Positions 25,905-33,325 of a stretch of DNA of 64,000 nucleotides are shown here, piece by piece. The translations under genes were made by a program, and so were the position numbers. Numbering within the stretch: position 1 is the first letter of the stretch; each line of letters begins with the position of its first letter. The DNA comes from Microbacterium sp. MYb62 (GTDB lineage Bacteria; Actinomycetota; Actinomycetes; Actinomycetales; Microbacteriaceae), in assembly GCF_002979475.1 (NCBI RefSeq), contig NZ_PCOY01000017.1, positions 1 through 64,000 of the forward strand, given 5' to 3'. Below the pieces are notes generated by a model. That model saw only the letters and a list, made by a program, of their open reading frames with translations. It searched no databases and was not told the DNA's origin.

Positions 25905-26952
25905 GGCCGGGGCCCCCACTTCGGGGGCCGACACGCCAGATGTCGGACGGAAGCCCGGTGTGGGTCCGACATCTGGCGTGTCGGCGGGCGAGGGGCGGGC
26001 GCTGCACGTCCCGACGCTCGGCTACGGCGCCGCGAACGTGGGCAACCTCTTCCGCCCGCTGAGCGACGACGAGTCCTGGGCCGTGCTGGATGCGGCGTGG
26101 GAGAGCGGCATCCGCTTCTACGACACCGCTCCGCACTACGGGCTCGGACTGTCGGAGCGTCGTCTCGGAGCGTTCCTGCAGACCAAGCCGCGCGACGAGT
26201 ACGTGCTCTCCACCAAGGCCGGGCGCCTGCTGCGGCCGAACCCCGGCCACACCGGCGGCCTCGACACCGCGAACGACTTCCACGTGCCGGACGACCTGCA
26301 GCGGGTGTGGGACTTCTCGGAAGCGGGCATCCGCGCGAGTGTCGACGAGTCTCGCGAGCGGCTCGGCATCGAGCGCATCGACCTGCTCTACCTGCACGAC
26401 CCCGAGCGGCACGACCTCGACCTCGCGCTCGCCGAAGCGCTTCCGGCCATGGAGCAGCTGCGCGCCGACGGCGAGGTGACCGCGATCGGCATCGGCTCCA
26501 TGGTGTCGGATGCTCTCGCCGCTGCCGTGCGCTCCGCCGACCTCGACCTGATCATGGTGGCCGGCCGCTACACACTGCTCGAACAGCCCGCCGCGGTCGA
26601 CGTGCTGCCCGCGTGCCGTGAGACCGGGACGGGGATCGTCGCGGCTTCGGTGTTCAATTCCGGGCTGCTCGCGTCGAGCGAGCCTCGGCGCGACGGGCGC
26701 TACGAGTACGGGCAGCTTCCGGACGAGTTGTGGGACCGACTCGTCCGCATCGCCGCCGTGTGCGCCGAGCATGGTGTGCCGCTGCCCGCTGCGGCGATCC
26801 AGTTCCCGCTGCAGTCCGACGTCGTGCGCTCGGTCGTGGTGGGCGGCAGCCGTCCGGCGCAGTTGCAGCAGAACGCGGAGTACGCCGCGCTCGAGATCCC
26901 GGCGGCGCTCTGGGAGAACCTGGCGATGGAAGGGCTCATCCCGGCGGGCTGA
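25891..26952 (+). CDS. aldo/keto reductase, probable L-fucose (D-threo-aldose) dehydrogenase
   Basis: A 353-residue AKR. Tyrosine is in [18 protein letters not shown], lysine in [10 protein letters not shown] and histidine in [10 protein letters not shown]. This subgroup oxidises L-fucose, D-arabinose or similar aldoses to lactones, the first step of the cluster's pathway. Residues about 13-32 are coded by a 59-bp palindromic insertion (25927-25985) ahead of the conserved [15 protein letters not shown] start, so the natural N-terminus was probably shorter. ATG 25891 overlaps the dehydratase end by 14 nt; GTG 25885 is an alternative. Confidence 0.9.
   Translation: MSAPEAGAPTSGADTPDVGRKPGVGPTSGVSAGEGRALHVPTLGYGAANVGNLFRPLSDDESWAVLDAAWESGIRFYDTAPHYGLGLSERRLGAFLQTKPRDEYVLSTKAGRLLRPNPGHTGGLDTANDFHVPDDLQRVWDFSEAGIRASVDESRERLGIERIDLLYLHDPERHDLDLALAEALPAMEQLRADGEVTAIGIGSMVSDALAAAVRSADLDLIMVAGRYTLLEQPAAVDVLPACRETGTGIVAASVFNSGLLASSEPRRDGRYEYGQLPDELWDRLVRIAAVCAEHGVPLPAAAIQFPLQSDVVRSVVVGGSRPAQLQQNAEYAALEIPAALWENLAMEGLIPAG
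25927..25985. repeat. 59-bp palindromic element, copy 1, inside the aldo/keto reductase gene
   Basis: Two perfect 21-bp arms (25927-25947 and 25965-25985, core GACACGCCAGATGTC) with a 17-nt loop. A second copy lies at 60056-60114 in an unrelated gene. Both are read in the same frame, giving ADTPxVGR...PTSGVSA. A smaller hairpin, GGCCCCC/GGGGGCC (25911-25929), abuts the left arm. It resembles protein-coding palindromic elements known from Rickettsia in concept, not in sequence. Confidence 0.9.
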
Positions 26953-26970
26953 CCGCGGTGGCTCCTCCGC

Positions 26971-27972
26971 TCAGCGGCCGACGGTCGACTCCCGCACGAT
27001 GAGCTCGGCGGGGAACGGCGTCGTCGCGGGCGGCGGAGACGTCGGATCGGCGAGCTGCTGCAGCAGCGCGGCGCCGGCGGCGCGCCCGATCTCATAGCCG
27101 GGCTGCCGCACGCTCGTGAGCGGCACGACGCCCTGGTGGGCCTGGGCGACGTCGTCGAATCCGATGAGCGCGATCTCCTCCGGCACGCGGATGCCGTGGC
27201 GCAGCAGCTGGGTGAGCACCCCGAGCGCCACCATGTCGTTCGCGGCGAACACGGCATCGGGGCGCTCGGCGGCCGGCATCGCGATGATCTGCGCGCCCGC
27301 GTGCAGGCCGTCCTCGGTCGCCAGGTGCGCCACGTCGACCGTCGAGACCGCGGCTCCGGTCCCCGTGACGGCTTCCCGCAGCCCGGCCAGGCGGTCGTTC
27401 GACTGGCTCACCGCGGGGCTCCCGAGGAACATGATGCGTCGTCTGCCGAGCTCCACGAGGTGCTCTCCGGCGAGCCGCCCGCCGCTGCGGTCGTCGAAGA
27501 GCACGGAGGCCACTTTCGGCGAGTCGGGGATCGGGCCCACGACCACCGAGCGGATGCCGCGATCGGCGAGCGCCTCCAGGCGGGGCACGACGTCGCCGAG
27601 CGGGTAGATGACGATGCCCTGCACGCGGTGGGCTTCGAACATGTCGAGGTTGCGCCGCTCCTGCGCGTCGTCACGGTTGCTGTTGCTGAAGAAGAGCGAC
27701 CAGCCGCCCTCCCGTGCCACGTCCTCCACCCCGCGCGACAGGTCGTGGAAGTAGGGCAGCCAGGCGTCGAGCAGGATGAGCGCGAGCGCCTTGCTCGACC
27801 CCGCACGCAACTGCCGCGCCGACTCGTTGGGCACGAAGCCGAGATGCTCGATCGCCGCCCGCACCCGCTCCCGGCTCGCGGTTCCGAGCACATGGGGGTG
27901 GTTGAGGTAGTTCGAGACGGTGGAGGAGGAGACCCCGGCGAGGGCGGCGACGTCCTTGACGCTCGCGGGCAT
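26971..27972 (-). CDS. LacI-family repressor
   Basis: A 333-residue LacI-type regulator. The helix-turn-helix and hinge are at residues 3-58 (VKDVAALAGVSSSTVSNYLN, FVPNESARQLRAG), followed by a periplasmic-binding-protein fold with LALILLDAWLPYFHDLSRG and FAANDMVALGVL. It is divergent from a 3-epimerase-like gene, and two perfect TTGGCACGTGCCAA palindromes flank the promoter between them. It probably represses the epimerase gene and itself and responds to a sugar. Confidence 0.93.
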   Translation of the reverse strand: MPASVKDVAALAGVSSSTVSNYLNHPHVLGTASRERVRAAIEHLGFVPNESARQLRAGSSKALALILLDAWLPYFHDLSRGVEDVAREGGWSLFFSNSNRDDAQERRNLDMFEAHRVQGIVIYPLGDVVPRLEALADRGIRSVVVGPIPDSPKVASVLFDDRSGGRLAGEHLVELGRRRIMFLGSPAVSQSNDRLAGLREAVTGTGAAVSTVDVAHLATEDGLHAGAQIIAMPAAERPDAVFAANDMVALGVLTQLLRHGIRVPEEIALIGFDDVAQAHQGVVPLTSVRQPGYEIGRAAGAALLQQLADPTSPPPATTPFPAELIVRESTVGR

Positions 27973-28043
27973 GAGGCTCCTTCGTCGGTGCCGCATCGGT
28001 CCGGGGTTCCGGACCACGTCGGCGGCATCAGGATACCGGAGGA

Positions 28044-28125
28044 CTTGGCACGTGCCAAGAAAGTTCTTGACAGCGCGCGCCGACCGCCGTAGCGTGACAC
28101 GCACACCGAAATTGGCACGTGCCAA
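28044..28125. promoter_or_regulatory. LacI operators and promoter for the epimerase gene
   Basis: CTTGGCACGTGCCAAG (28044-28059) is a perfect 16-bp palindrome and TTGGCACGTGCCAA (28112-28125) a perfect 14-bp one; centres are 67 bp apart. Between them is a plus-strand promoter, TTGACA (28067-28072), 17 nt, TAGCGT (28090-28095). The central CG palindrome is the standard LacI/GalR half-site centre, fitting the adjacent regulator and possible looping. Confidence 0.88.
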
Positions 28126-28168
28126 GTCGGGACGGCGACGGTGCCGCACACCCGCTGGGAGAGGTCTC

Positions 28169-29038
28169 ATGAACATCGGCTGCCACGGGCTCGTCTGGAC
28201 GGGGAACTTCGATGCCGACGGCATCCGTCTGGCGGTGCGGAAGACGAAGGAAGCGGGTTTCGACCTCATCGAGTTCCCGCTGATGGATCCGTTCTCGTTC
28301 GACGTCGACGTCGCGAAAGACGCTCTGGAGGAGTGCGACCTCGCCGTCAGCGCCTCGCTCGGTCTCTCCGAGGCGACGGACGTGACGAGCTCCGACCCCG
28401 CGATCGTCGCGGCTGGTGAAGCACTGCTCATCCAGGCCGTCGACGTGCTCGCCGGCCTCGGCGGACAGCACTTCTGCGGGGTGATCTACAGCGCGATGAA
28501 GAAGTACATGGAGCCCGTGACCGCCGAGGGGCTCGCGAGCAGCAAGGCCGCGATCGCCCGTGTCGCCGACCGTGCGGCCGCGCGCGGAGTGTCGGTCTCG
28601 CTCGAGGTCGTGAACCGCTACGAGACGAACGTGCTGAACACCGCACGCCAGGCCCTGGCCTATGTCGCCGAGGTCGATCGGCCGAACCTCGGGATCCACC
28701 TCGACACGTACCACATGAACATCGAGGAGTCGGATATGTTCGCGCCCGTCCTCGACGCCGCTCCCGCCCTGCGCTACGTGCACATCGGCGAGAGCCATCG
28801 CGGCTATCTCGGGACCGGGACCGTCGACTTCGACACCTTCTTCAAGGCTCTGGGGCGTATCGGCTACGACGGTCCGATCGTGTTCGAGTCGTTCTCGTCG
28901 GCGGTCGTCGCCCCGGATCTCAGCCGGATGCTCGGCATCTGGCGCAACCTCTGGAGCGACAACGTCGAGCTCGGCGCGCATGCCAACGCGTACATCCGGG
29001 ACAAGCTCGTCGCGGTCGATTCGATCCGGCTCCACTGA
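28169..29038 (+). CDS. ketose 3-epimerase-like sugar isomerase/epimerase
   Basis: A 289-residue TIM-barrel protein of the D-tagatose/D-psicose 3-epimerase type. Metal-binding residues are the Glu in VSLEVVNRYETN, Asp and His in HLDTYHMNIEE, and the last Glu in VFESFSS; the HIGESHRGYLGTGTVDF block is typical. The group inverts C3 of ketoses or related acids. It is controlled by the divergent LacI operators and lies ahead of the ribose-type ABC importer with a 189-nt gap, so it may be transcribed separately. Confidence 0.87.
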   Translation: MNIGCHGLVWTGNFDADGIRLAVRKTKEAGFDLIEFPLMDPFSFDVDVAKDALEECDLAVSASLGLSEATDVTSSDPAIVAAGEALLIQAVDVLAGLGGQHFCGVIYSAMKKYMEPVTAEGLASSKAAIARVADRAAARGVSVSLEVVNRYETNVLNTARQALAYVAEVDRPNLGIHLDTYHMNIEESDMFAPVLDAAPALRYVHIGESHRGYLGTGTVDFDTFFKALGRIGYDGPIVFESFSSAVVAPDLSRMLGIWRNLWSDNVELGAHANAYIRDKLVAVDSIRLH

Positions 29039-29075
29039 GCCCGATCCGAGTCCGAGAGAATCCCGGAGATCAAGA

Positions 29076-29149
29076 TGTCATTACAGGTCTTCCCAATCCC
29101 GCGGACGTTAGATACATTTAGATACAACTTGCGCTGCCCGTAGCGCAAG
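29076..29149 (+). promoter_or_regulatory. leader of the sugar ABC operon: GntR core, direct repeats, hairpin
   Basis: TGTCATTACA (29076-29085) matches the core at 20350-20359 exactly. Two direct repeats, TTAGATACA (29108-29116 and 29118-29126), have a 10-bp period and may hold the -10. A perfect stem-loop CTTGCGCT/AGCGCAAG (29128-29149, loop GCCCGT) follows. The whole 189-nt gap thus looks regulatory; the GntR assignment is inferred. Confidence 0.65.
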
Positions 29150-29227
29150 ACGCACAATTGCTCCGATGTTTACGACGGAATCGTCCGTCGACATCGAAGC
29201 GGAACCTTCAAGGAAGCAGGTGAGCGC

Positions 29228-30730
29228 ATGAGTGGACCCATCCTCCGGGTCGAGGGGATCAGCAAAGGATTCCCCGGCGTGCAGGCGCTGAAGGACGTGC
29301 ACCTCGAGGTGCACGCCGGCGAGGTGCTCGTGCTCGTGGGCGAGAACGGCGCGGGCAAATCGACGTTGATGAAGATCCTCTCCGGGATCTACACCAAGGA
29401 CGAGGGGACGATCACGTTCGAGGGGCAGGAGGTCGAACTGACCGGACCGCTCCAGGCGCAGGAGCTCGGCATCACGATCATCCATCAGGAACTCAACCTG
29501 ATGCCCGATCTCACGGTCGCGCAGAACATCTACGTGGGGAGGGAGCCCACCACGGGGCCGTTCCTGTCGGAGCGCAAGCTGAACGCGCAGACCGCGGACC
29601 TGCTGCAGCGACTGGACATCCACCTGAACCCGCGCCAGCTCGTCGGCGAGCTGACAGTGGCCGAGCAGCAGATGGTCGAGATCGCCAAGGCGCTGTCGTT
29701 CAACGCCAAGGTCCTCATCATGGACGAACCCACCTCCGCCCTCACCGACACCGAGGTCGAGACGCTGTTCGTCCTGATCGAGCAGCTCAAGGCGCGCGGC
29801 ACCGGGATCGTCTACATCTCGCACCGCATGGACGAGTTGCGTCGCCTGGCCGACCGTGTGACCGTCCTGCGTGACGGCACATACATCGGATCACTCGACC
29901 GGGCCGAGATCACCATCCCGACGATCATCGAGATGATGGTCGGACGCGTGATCGACGAGGGAACCCGCCCTCAGGCCCGCGAGCACGCCAACGATCCGGT
30001 GGTTCTCGAGGTGCAGGGCCTGTCGACCAAGAGCCTCCTGAAAGACGTCTCGTTCCAGCTGCACAAGGGCGAGATCCTCGGCTTCGCGGGTCTCATGGGT
30101 GCCGGGCGCACCGAGACCGCCCGTGCCGTGATCGGGGCAGACCATCGCGACAGCGGCACGATCGCCATCGACGGCCGCACGGTGCGCATCGCCCAGCCCG
30201 CGGATGCGGTGCACCACGGCCTCGGGTACCTCTCGGAGGACCGGAAGCTCCTCGGGCTCATGCTCGAGCAGGACGTGACGTTCAACACCGTGCTCGCCTC
30301 ACTCGGCTCCTACGCCAACGCGATCGGGTGGATGGGCGACAGCAAGGCCAAGAACCGCACGAAGGAGTACGTGCAGCAGCTGCGCGTGAAGACCCCCTCG
30401 GTCAACCAGGTGGTCAAGCTCCTCTCCGGTGGGAACCAGCAGAAGGTCGTCATCGCCCGATGGCTGATGCGCGACTGCGACATCCTCATCTTCGACGAGC
30501 CGACCCGAGGAATCGACGTCGGCGCGAAGGAGGAGATCTACCGCCTCATGCAGCAGCTCGCCGACGCCGGCAAATCCATCATCGTCATCTCATCCGAGCT
30601 CCCGGAGATCCTCCGTGTGGCGAACCGCATCGCGGTCTTCGCCAACGGCCGCATCACCGGGACGCTCCGCAACGAGGAAGCAAGCCAGGAGAAGATCATG
30701 CAACTCGCAGCCCACGGGGAGGAAGACTGA
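29228..30730 (+). CDS. sugar ABC transporter ATP-binding protein (RbsA type)
   Basis: A 500-residue protein with two ABC domains. The first Walker A is GENGAGKST (about residue 37), signature region LTVAEQQMVEIAKAL and Walker B VLIMDEPTSAL. The second domain has a degenerate Walker A (LMGAGRTE), SEDRK, signature LSGGNQQKVVIA and ILIFDEPTRGIDVG. It energises uptake with the permease and binding protein downstream. The stop overlaps the permease ATG (TGATG). RbsA-type importers carry ribose, xylose, autoinducer-2 and other small sugars; the substrate is unknown. Confidence 0.96.
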   Translation: MSGPILRVEGISKGFPGVQALKDVHLEVHAGEVLVLVGENGAGKSTLMKILSGIYTKDEGTITFEGQEVELTGPLQAQELGITIIHQELNLMPDLTVAQNIYVGREPTTGPFLSERKLNAQTADLLQRLDIHLNPRQLVGELTVAEQQMVEIAKALSFNAKVLIMDEPTSALTDTEVETLFVLIEQLKARGTGIVYISHRMDELRRLADRVTVLRDGTYIGSLDRAEITIPTIIEMMVGRVIDEGTRPQAREHANDPVVLEVQGLSTKSLLKDVSFQLHKGEILGFAGLMGAGRTETARAVIGADHRDSGTIAIDGRTVRIAQPADAVHHGLGYLSEDRKLLGLMLEQDVTFNTVLASLGSYANAIGWMGDSKAKNRTKEYVQQLRVKTPSVNQVVKLLSGGNQQKVVIARWLMRDCDILIFDEPTRGIDVGAKEEIYRLMQQLADAGKSIIVISSELPEILRVANRIAVFANGRITGTLRNEEASQEKIMQLAAHGEED

Positions 30731-31764
30731 TGAGCGCTCCGCAGCAGCCCGGATCGTCGACGACGACGATCATCCAGACCGCCGTGAACGAGAACACGGA
30801 CAAGAGGGACGTCGGGGCGTTCCTGAAACGTCAGTTCCAGCAGTCGTTGGCGTTCGGCACGCTCATCGTGCTGATCATCTTCTTCTCGATCGCCAGCCCG
30901 AACTTCTTCACCTTCAGCAACATCGCCACGGTGCTGCTGTCGACAGCGGTGATCGGCATCCTGGCCCTCGGTACGACGTTCGTCATCATCACCGGCGGCA
31001 TCGACCTGTCGATCGGCACCGGCATGGCGCTCTGCGCGGTGATGACGGGTGTGTTCGTCACCAACATGGGACTCCCGGTCTGGGTCGGCGTCATCGGCGG
31101 CGTCCTTACCGGCGTCCTGATGGGGCTCGTCAACGGCGTGAACATCACGTTCCTCCGCCTCCCGCCGTTCATCGCCACCCTCGCGATGATGATGATCGCC
31201 GGCGGACTCGCCCTCGTGATCTCGGGTGTCGCACCGATCTACTTCTCGACGTCGGCTCCCGACTTCAAGAAGATCGCCCTCGGCGTGATCATCCCCGGCA
31301 TCCCGAACGCCGTGCTGGTCACCGCCGTGCTCGCGGTCATCGCGTACCTGGTGCTGTCGAAGACGCTGCTCGGCCGGTACACGTTCGCGATCGGCTCGAA
31401 CGAGGAGGCCACGCGCCTCTCGGGTGTCAACACGCGTCGCTGGACGATCCTGATCTACATGTTCGCGGGCGCCTTCACCGGCGTCGCCGGTATCGTCATC
31501 GCCTCCCGCCTCGATTCGGCGCAGCCGCAGATCGGCACCGGCTACGAGCTGCAGGCGATCGCCGCGGTCATCATCGGCGGCACCTCGCTGCTGGGCGGAC
31601 GCGGATCGATCCTCGGCACCGTGATCGGCGCCCTCATCATGAGCGTGCTCGTCAACGGCCTGCGCATCATGTCGATCCAGCCCGAATGGCAGAACATCGT
31701 CGTCGGCGTGGTCGTGCTGCTCGCGGTCTTCCTCGACTCGCTGCGCAACCGACAGCGCACCTGA
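30730..31764 (+). CDS. sugar ABC transporter permease (RbsC type)
   Basis: A 344-residue permease with about ten membrane spans. Family motifs include LALGTTFVIITGGIDLSIGT, PPFIATLAMMMIAGG and the near C-terminal GGTSLLGGRGSI. It overlaps the ATPase stop by 1 nt and is followed by a stem-loop and the binding-protein gene. The N-terminal ~38 residues are a Ser/Thr-rich cytoplasmic extension. Confidence 0.95.
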   Translation: MSAPQQPGSSTTTIIQTAVNENTDKRDVGAFLKRQFQQSLAFGTLIVLIIFFSIASPNFFTFSNIATVLLSTAVIGILALGTTFVIITGGIDLSIGTGMALCAVMTGVFVTNMGLPVWVGVIGGVLTGVLMGLVNGVNITFLRLPPFIATLAMMMIAGGLALVISGVAPIYFSTSAPDFKKIALGVIIPGIPNAVLVTAVLAVIAYLVLSKTLLGRYTFAIGSNEEATRLSGVNTRRWTILIYMFAGAFTGVAGIVIASRLDSAQPQIGTGYELQAIAAVIIGGTSLLGGRGSILGTVIGALIMSVLVNGLRIMSIQPEWQNIVVGVVVLLAVFLDSLRNRQRT

Positions 31765-31769
31765 GACCT

Positions 31770-31802
31770 GGGCGGCGGCGAAACCCGTGCCCGCCGCCGC
31801 CC
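31770..31802 (+). other. intra-operonic stem-loop before the binding-protein gene
   Basis: GGGCGGCGGCG (31770-31780) and CGCCGCCGCCC (31792-31802) form a perfect 11-bp GC stem with an 11-nt loop just after the permease stop. Without a T-tract it may act as a partial terminator or mRNA end protector that raises binding-protein expression relative to the membrane subunits. Confidence 0.7.
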
Positions 31803-31920
31803 GCCGACTCCGGCCGGCATCCGCGGAGTGATCCGCACAGGCACCTGGAATGTCCACAGCGCCGGCTCGTCCGGCATCCACACAGAACAAACCGAGTCGT
31901 ACCCAAACAATGGAGTTCTC

Positions 31921-32922
31921 ATGAAATTCGGGAAGAAGACCGCATTCGCAGCCCTCGTGGCCGCATCCGCACTGGTGTTCGCCGGCTGTGCCGGCGGTGG
32001 CGACGTGATCGAGGAGGGCTCCGGCGGCGACTCCGGCAGCAGCGACGGCGAGATGTACATCGCCATGGTCTCGAAGGGCTTCCAGCACCAGTTCTGGCAG
32101 GCCGTCAAGCAGGGGGCAGAGGACAAGGCGGAAGAGCTCGGCGTCAAGATCACGTTCGAGGGCCCTGCCGCCGAGACCGAGATCGCCGCTCAGCTCGAGA
32201 TGCTGACCGCCGCGATCGACAAGAACCCGGATGCCATCGCCTACGCCGCCCTCGACCCCGAGGCGTGCGTCGCCCCGCTCGAGCAGGCCAAGGCGAAGGA
32301 CATCCCCGTCGTCTACTTCGACGCCCCCTGCAACGGCGACGTCGGGCTCAGCCTCTCGGCCACCGACAGCAAGGTCGCCGGTGCACTCGCGGCCGAGCAC
32401 ATGGCCGAGCTGATCGGCGGCGAGGGTCAGGTCGCTATCGTCGGCCACTCGCAGATCAACTCGACCGGTGTCGAGCGTCGCGACGGCTTCGTCGACAAGA
32501 TCAAGGCGGATTACCCCGACATCGAGATCGTCGACATCCAGTACGGCGACGGTGACCACCTCAAGTCGGCCGACATCGCCAAGACCCTGATCGCGGCCCA
32601 CCCCGACCTCAAGGGCATCTACGGCACCAACGAAGGCTCGGCCATCGGCGTCGTGAACGCCGTGAACGAGCTGGGTCTCGAGAAGGGCAAGATCACGATC
32701 GTCGGCTTCGACTCCGGAGCCGCGCAGATCAACGCCATCAAGGACGGCACCATGGCCGGAGCCATCACGCAGGACCCGATCGGCATCGGCGCCCAGGTCG
32801 TGCAGGCCGCCTACGACGCCGCCAACGGCAAGTCGGTCGAGAAGTTCTACGACACCGGTTCGTACTGGTACGACGAGACGAACATCGACGACCCGAAGAT
32901 CGCGGCCGTCCTCTACGAGTGA
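31921..32922 (+). CDS. sugar ABC transporter substrate-binding lipoprotein (RbsB type)
   Basis: A 333-residue periplasmic-binding-protein family protein. A lipoprotein signal (MKFGKKTAFAALVAASALV, lipobox VFAGC) is followed by a Gly/Ser-rich linker and the binding domain, with YIAMVSKGFQHQFWQAVKQG as the first strand and helix and TIVGFDSGAAQINAI near the hinge. It delivers the sugar to the RbsC/RbsA-type subunits. A 156-nt gap and stem-loop separate it from the permease. ATG 31921 gives the full signal peptide. Confidence 0.94.
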   Translation: MKFGKKTAFAALVAASALVFAGCAGGGDVIEEGSGGDSGSSDGEMYIAMVSKGFQHQFWQAVKQGAEDKAEELGVKITFEGPAAETEIAAQLEMLTAAIDKNPDAIAYAALDPEACVAPLEQAKAKDIPVVYFDAPCNGDVGLSLSATDSKVAGALAAEHMAELIGGEGQVAIVGHSQINSTGVERRDGFVDKIKADYPDIEIVDIQYGDGDHLKSADIAKTLIAAHPDLKGIYGTNEGSAIGVVNAVNELGLEKGKITIVGFDSGAAQINAIKDGTMAGAITQDPIGIGAQVVQAAYDAANGKSVEKFYDTGSYWYDETNIDDPKIAAVLYE

Positions 32923-32934
32923 CACCGCGCTGAA

Positions 32935-32970
32935 CGAAGAAGCCCCTCACCTCGGTGGGGGGCTTCTTCG
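32935..32970 (+). terminator. stem-loop terminator of the sugar ABC operon
   Basis: CGAAGAAGCCCCTCACC and GGTGGGGGGCTTCTTCG form a long GC-rich hairpin with one mismatch starting 13 nt after the stop. It separates the ABC operon from the hydrolase/lipoprotein locus. Confidence 0.88.
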
Positions 32971-33009
32971 TGTCGGGCATCTTGTGCTGATGGCCGGCGA
33001 CCCCACCAG

Positions 33010-33028
33010 TATCAGGTAACGTGTTACC
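33010..33028 (+). promoter_or_regulatory. palindrome and -10-like element at the start of the secretion-type locus
   Basis: GGTAACGTGTTACC (33015-33028) is a perfect 14-bp palindrome ending at the base before the GTG start at 33029. TATCAG (33010-33015) could be a -10, putting the start point at or near the GTG and making the mRNA leaderless. A regulator bound here would block initiation. No ribosome site is visible. Confidence 0.5.
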
Positions 33029-33325
33029 GTGCTTCGATTCGTGGTGTCGCCAGATGGGTTGCGAGCCGCGGCGGCGAAGGTCGATGCGATCGTGGACGGT
33101 CTCGCCGCCACGGCTCGACTCGAGGCCGGGGTCGACCTGGGGCACGCGCGACTCGCGTCCTCCGTGGCTTCGTTCGCCGCTGCCTTCACACGGGCGTGGG
33201 AGGAGCGTCGCGCATCGACGGACGCCGTCGCATCGGGCCTGCGCCGCACGGCGACGATCTACACGGTCGCCGATGGCGACGGAGCGGCCGTCTTCCGGAC
33301 GGGGTCAGGGGTCGCGCTCTCGTGA
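33029..33325 (+). CDS. EspC-like small protein of the type VII secretion target family
   Basis: A 98-residue mostly helical protein beginning VLRFVVSPDGLRAAAAKVDA, the pattern of small ESX/EspC-type targets that sit before larger WXG-type proteins. Two helices (about 8-30 and 42-80) with a turn between fit a helical hairpin; a WEERRAS segment closes the second helix. No signal peptide. Its stop overlaps the GTG start of the hydrolase gene (GTGA), so the two proteins are probably translated together and may form a heterodimer for export. No secretion machinery is coded in the window. Confidence 0.7.
   Translation: MLRFVVSPDGLRAAAAKVDAIVDGLAATARLEAGVDLGHARLASSVASFAAAFTRAWEERRASTDAVASGLRRTATIYTVADGDGAAVFRTGSGVALS

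Noticed and set aside
30538..32925. Long antisense frame opposite the sugar ABC permease and binding protein
   Set aside because: Its protein is low-complexity and Asp/Gly/Val/Arg-rich with no motif, while the other strand has clear ABC transporter genes.
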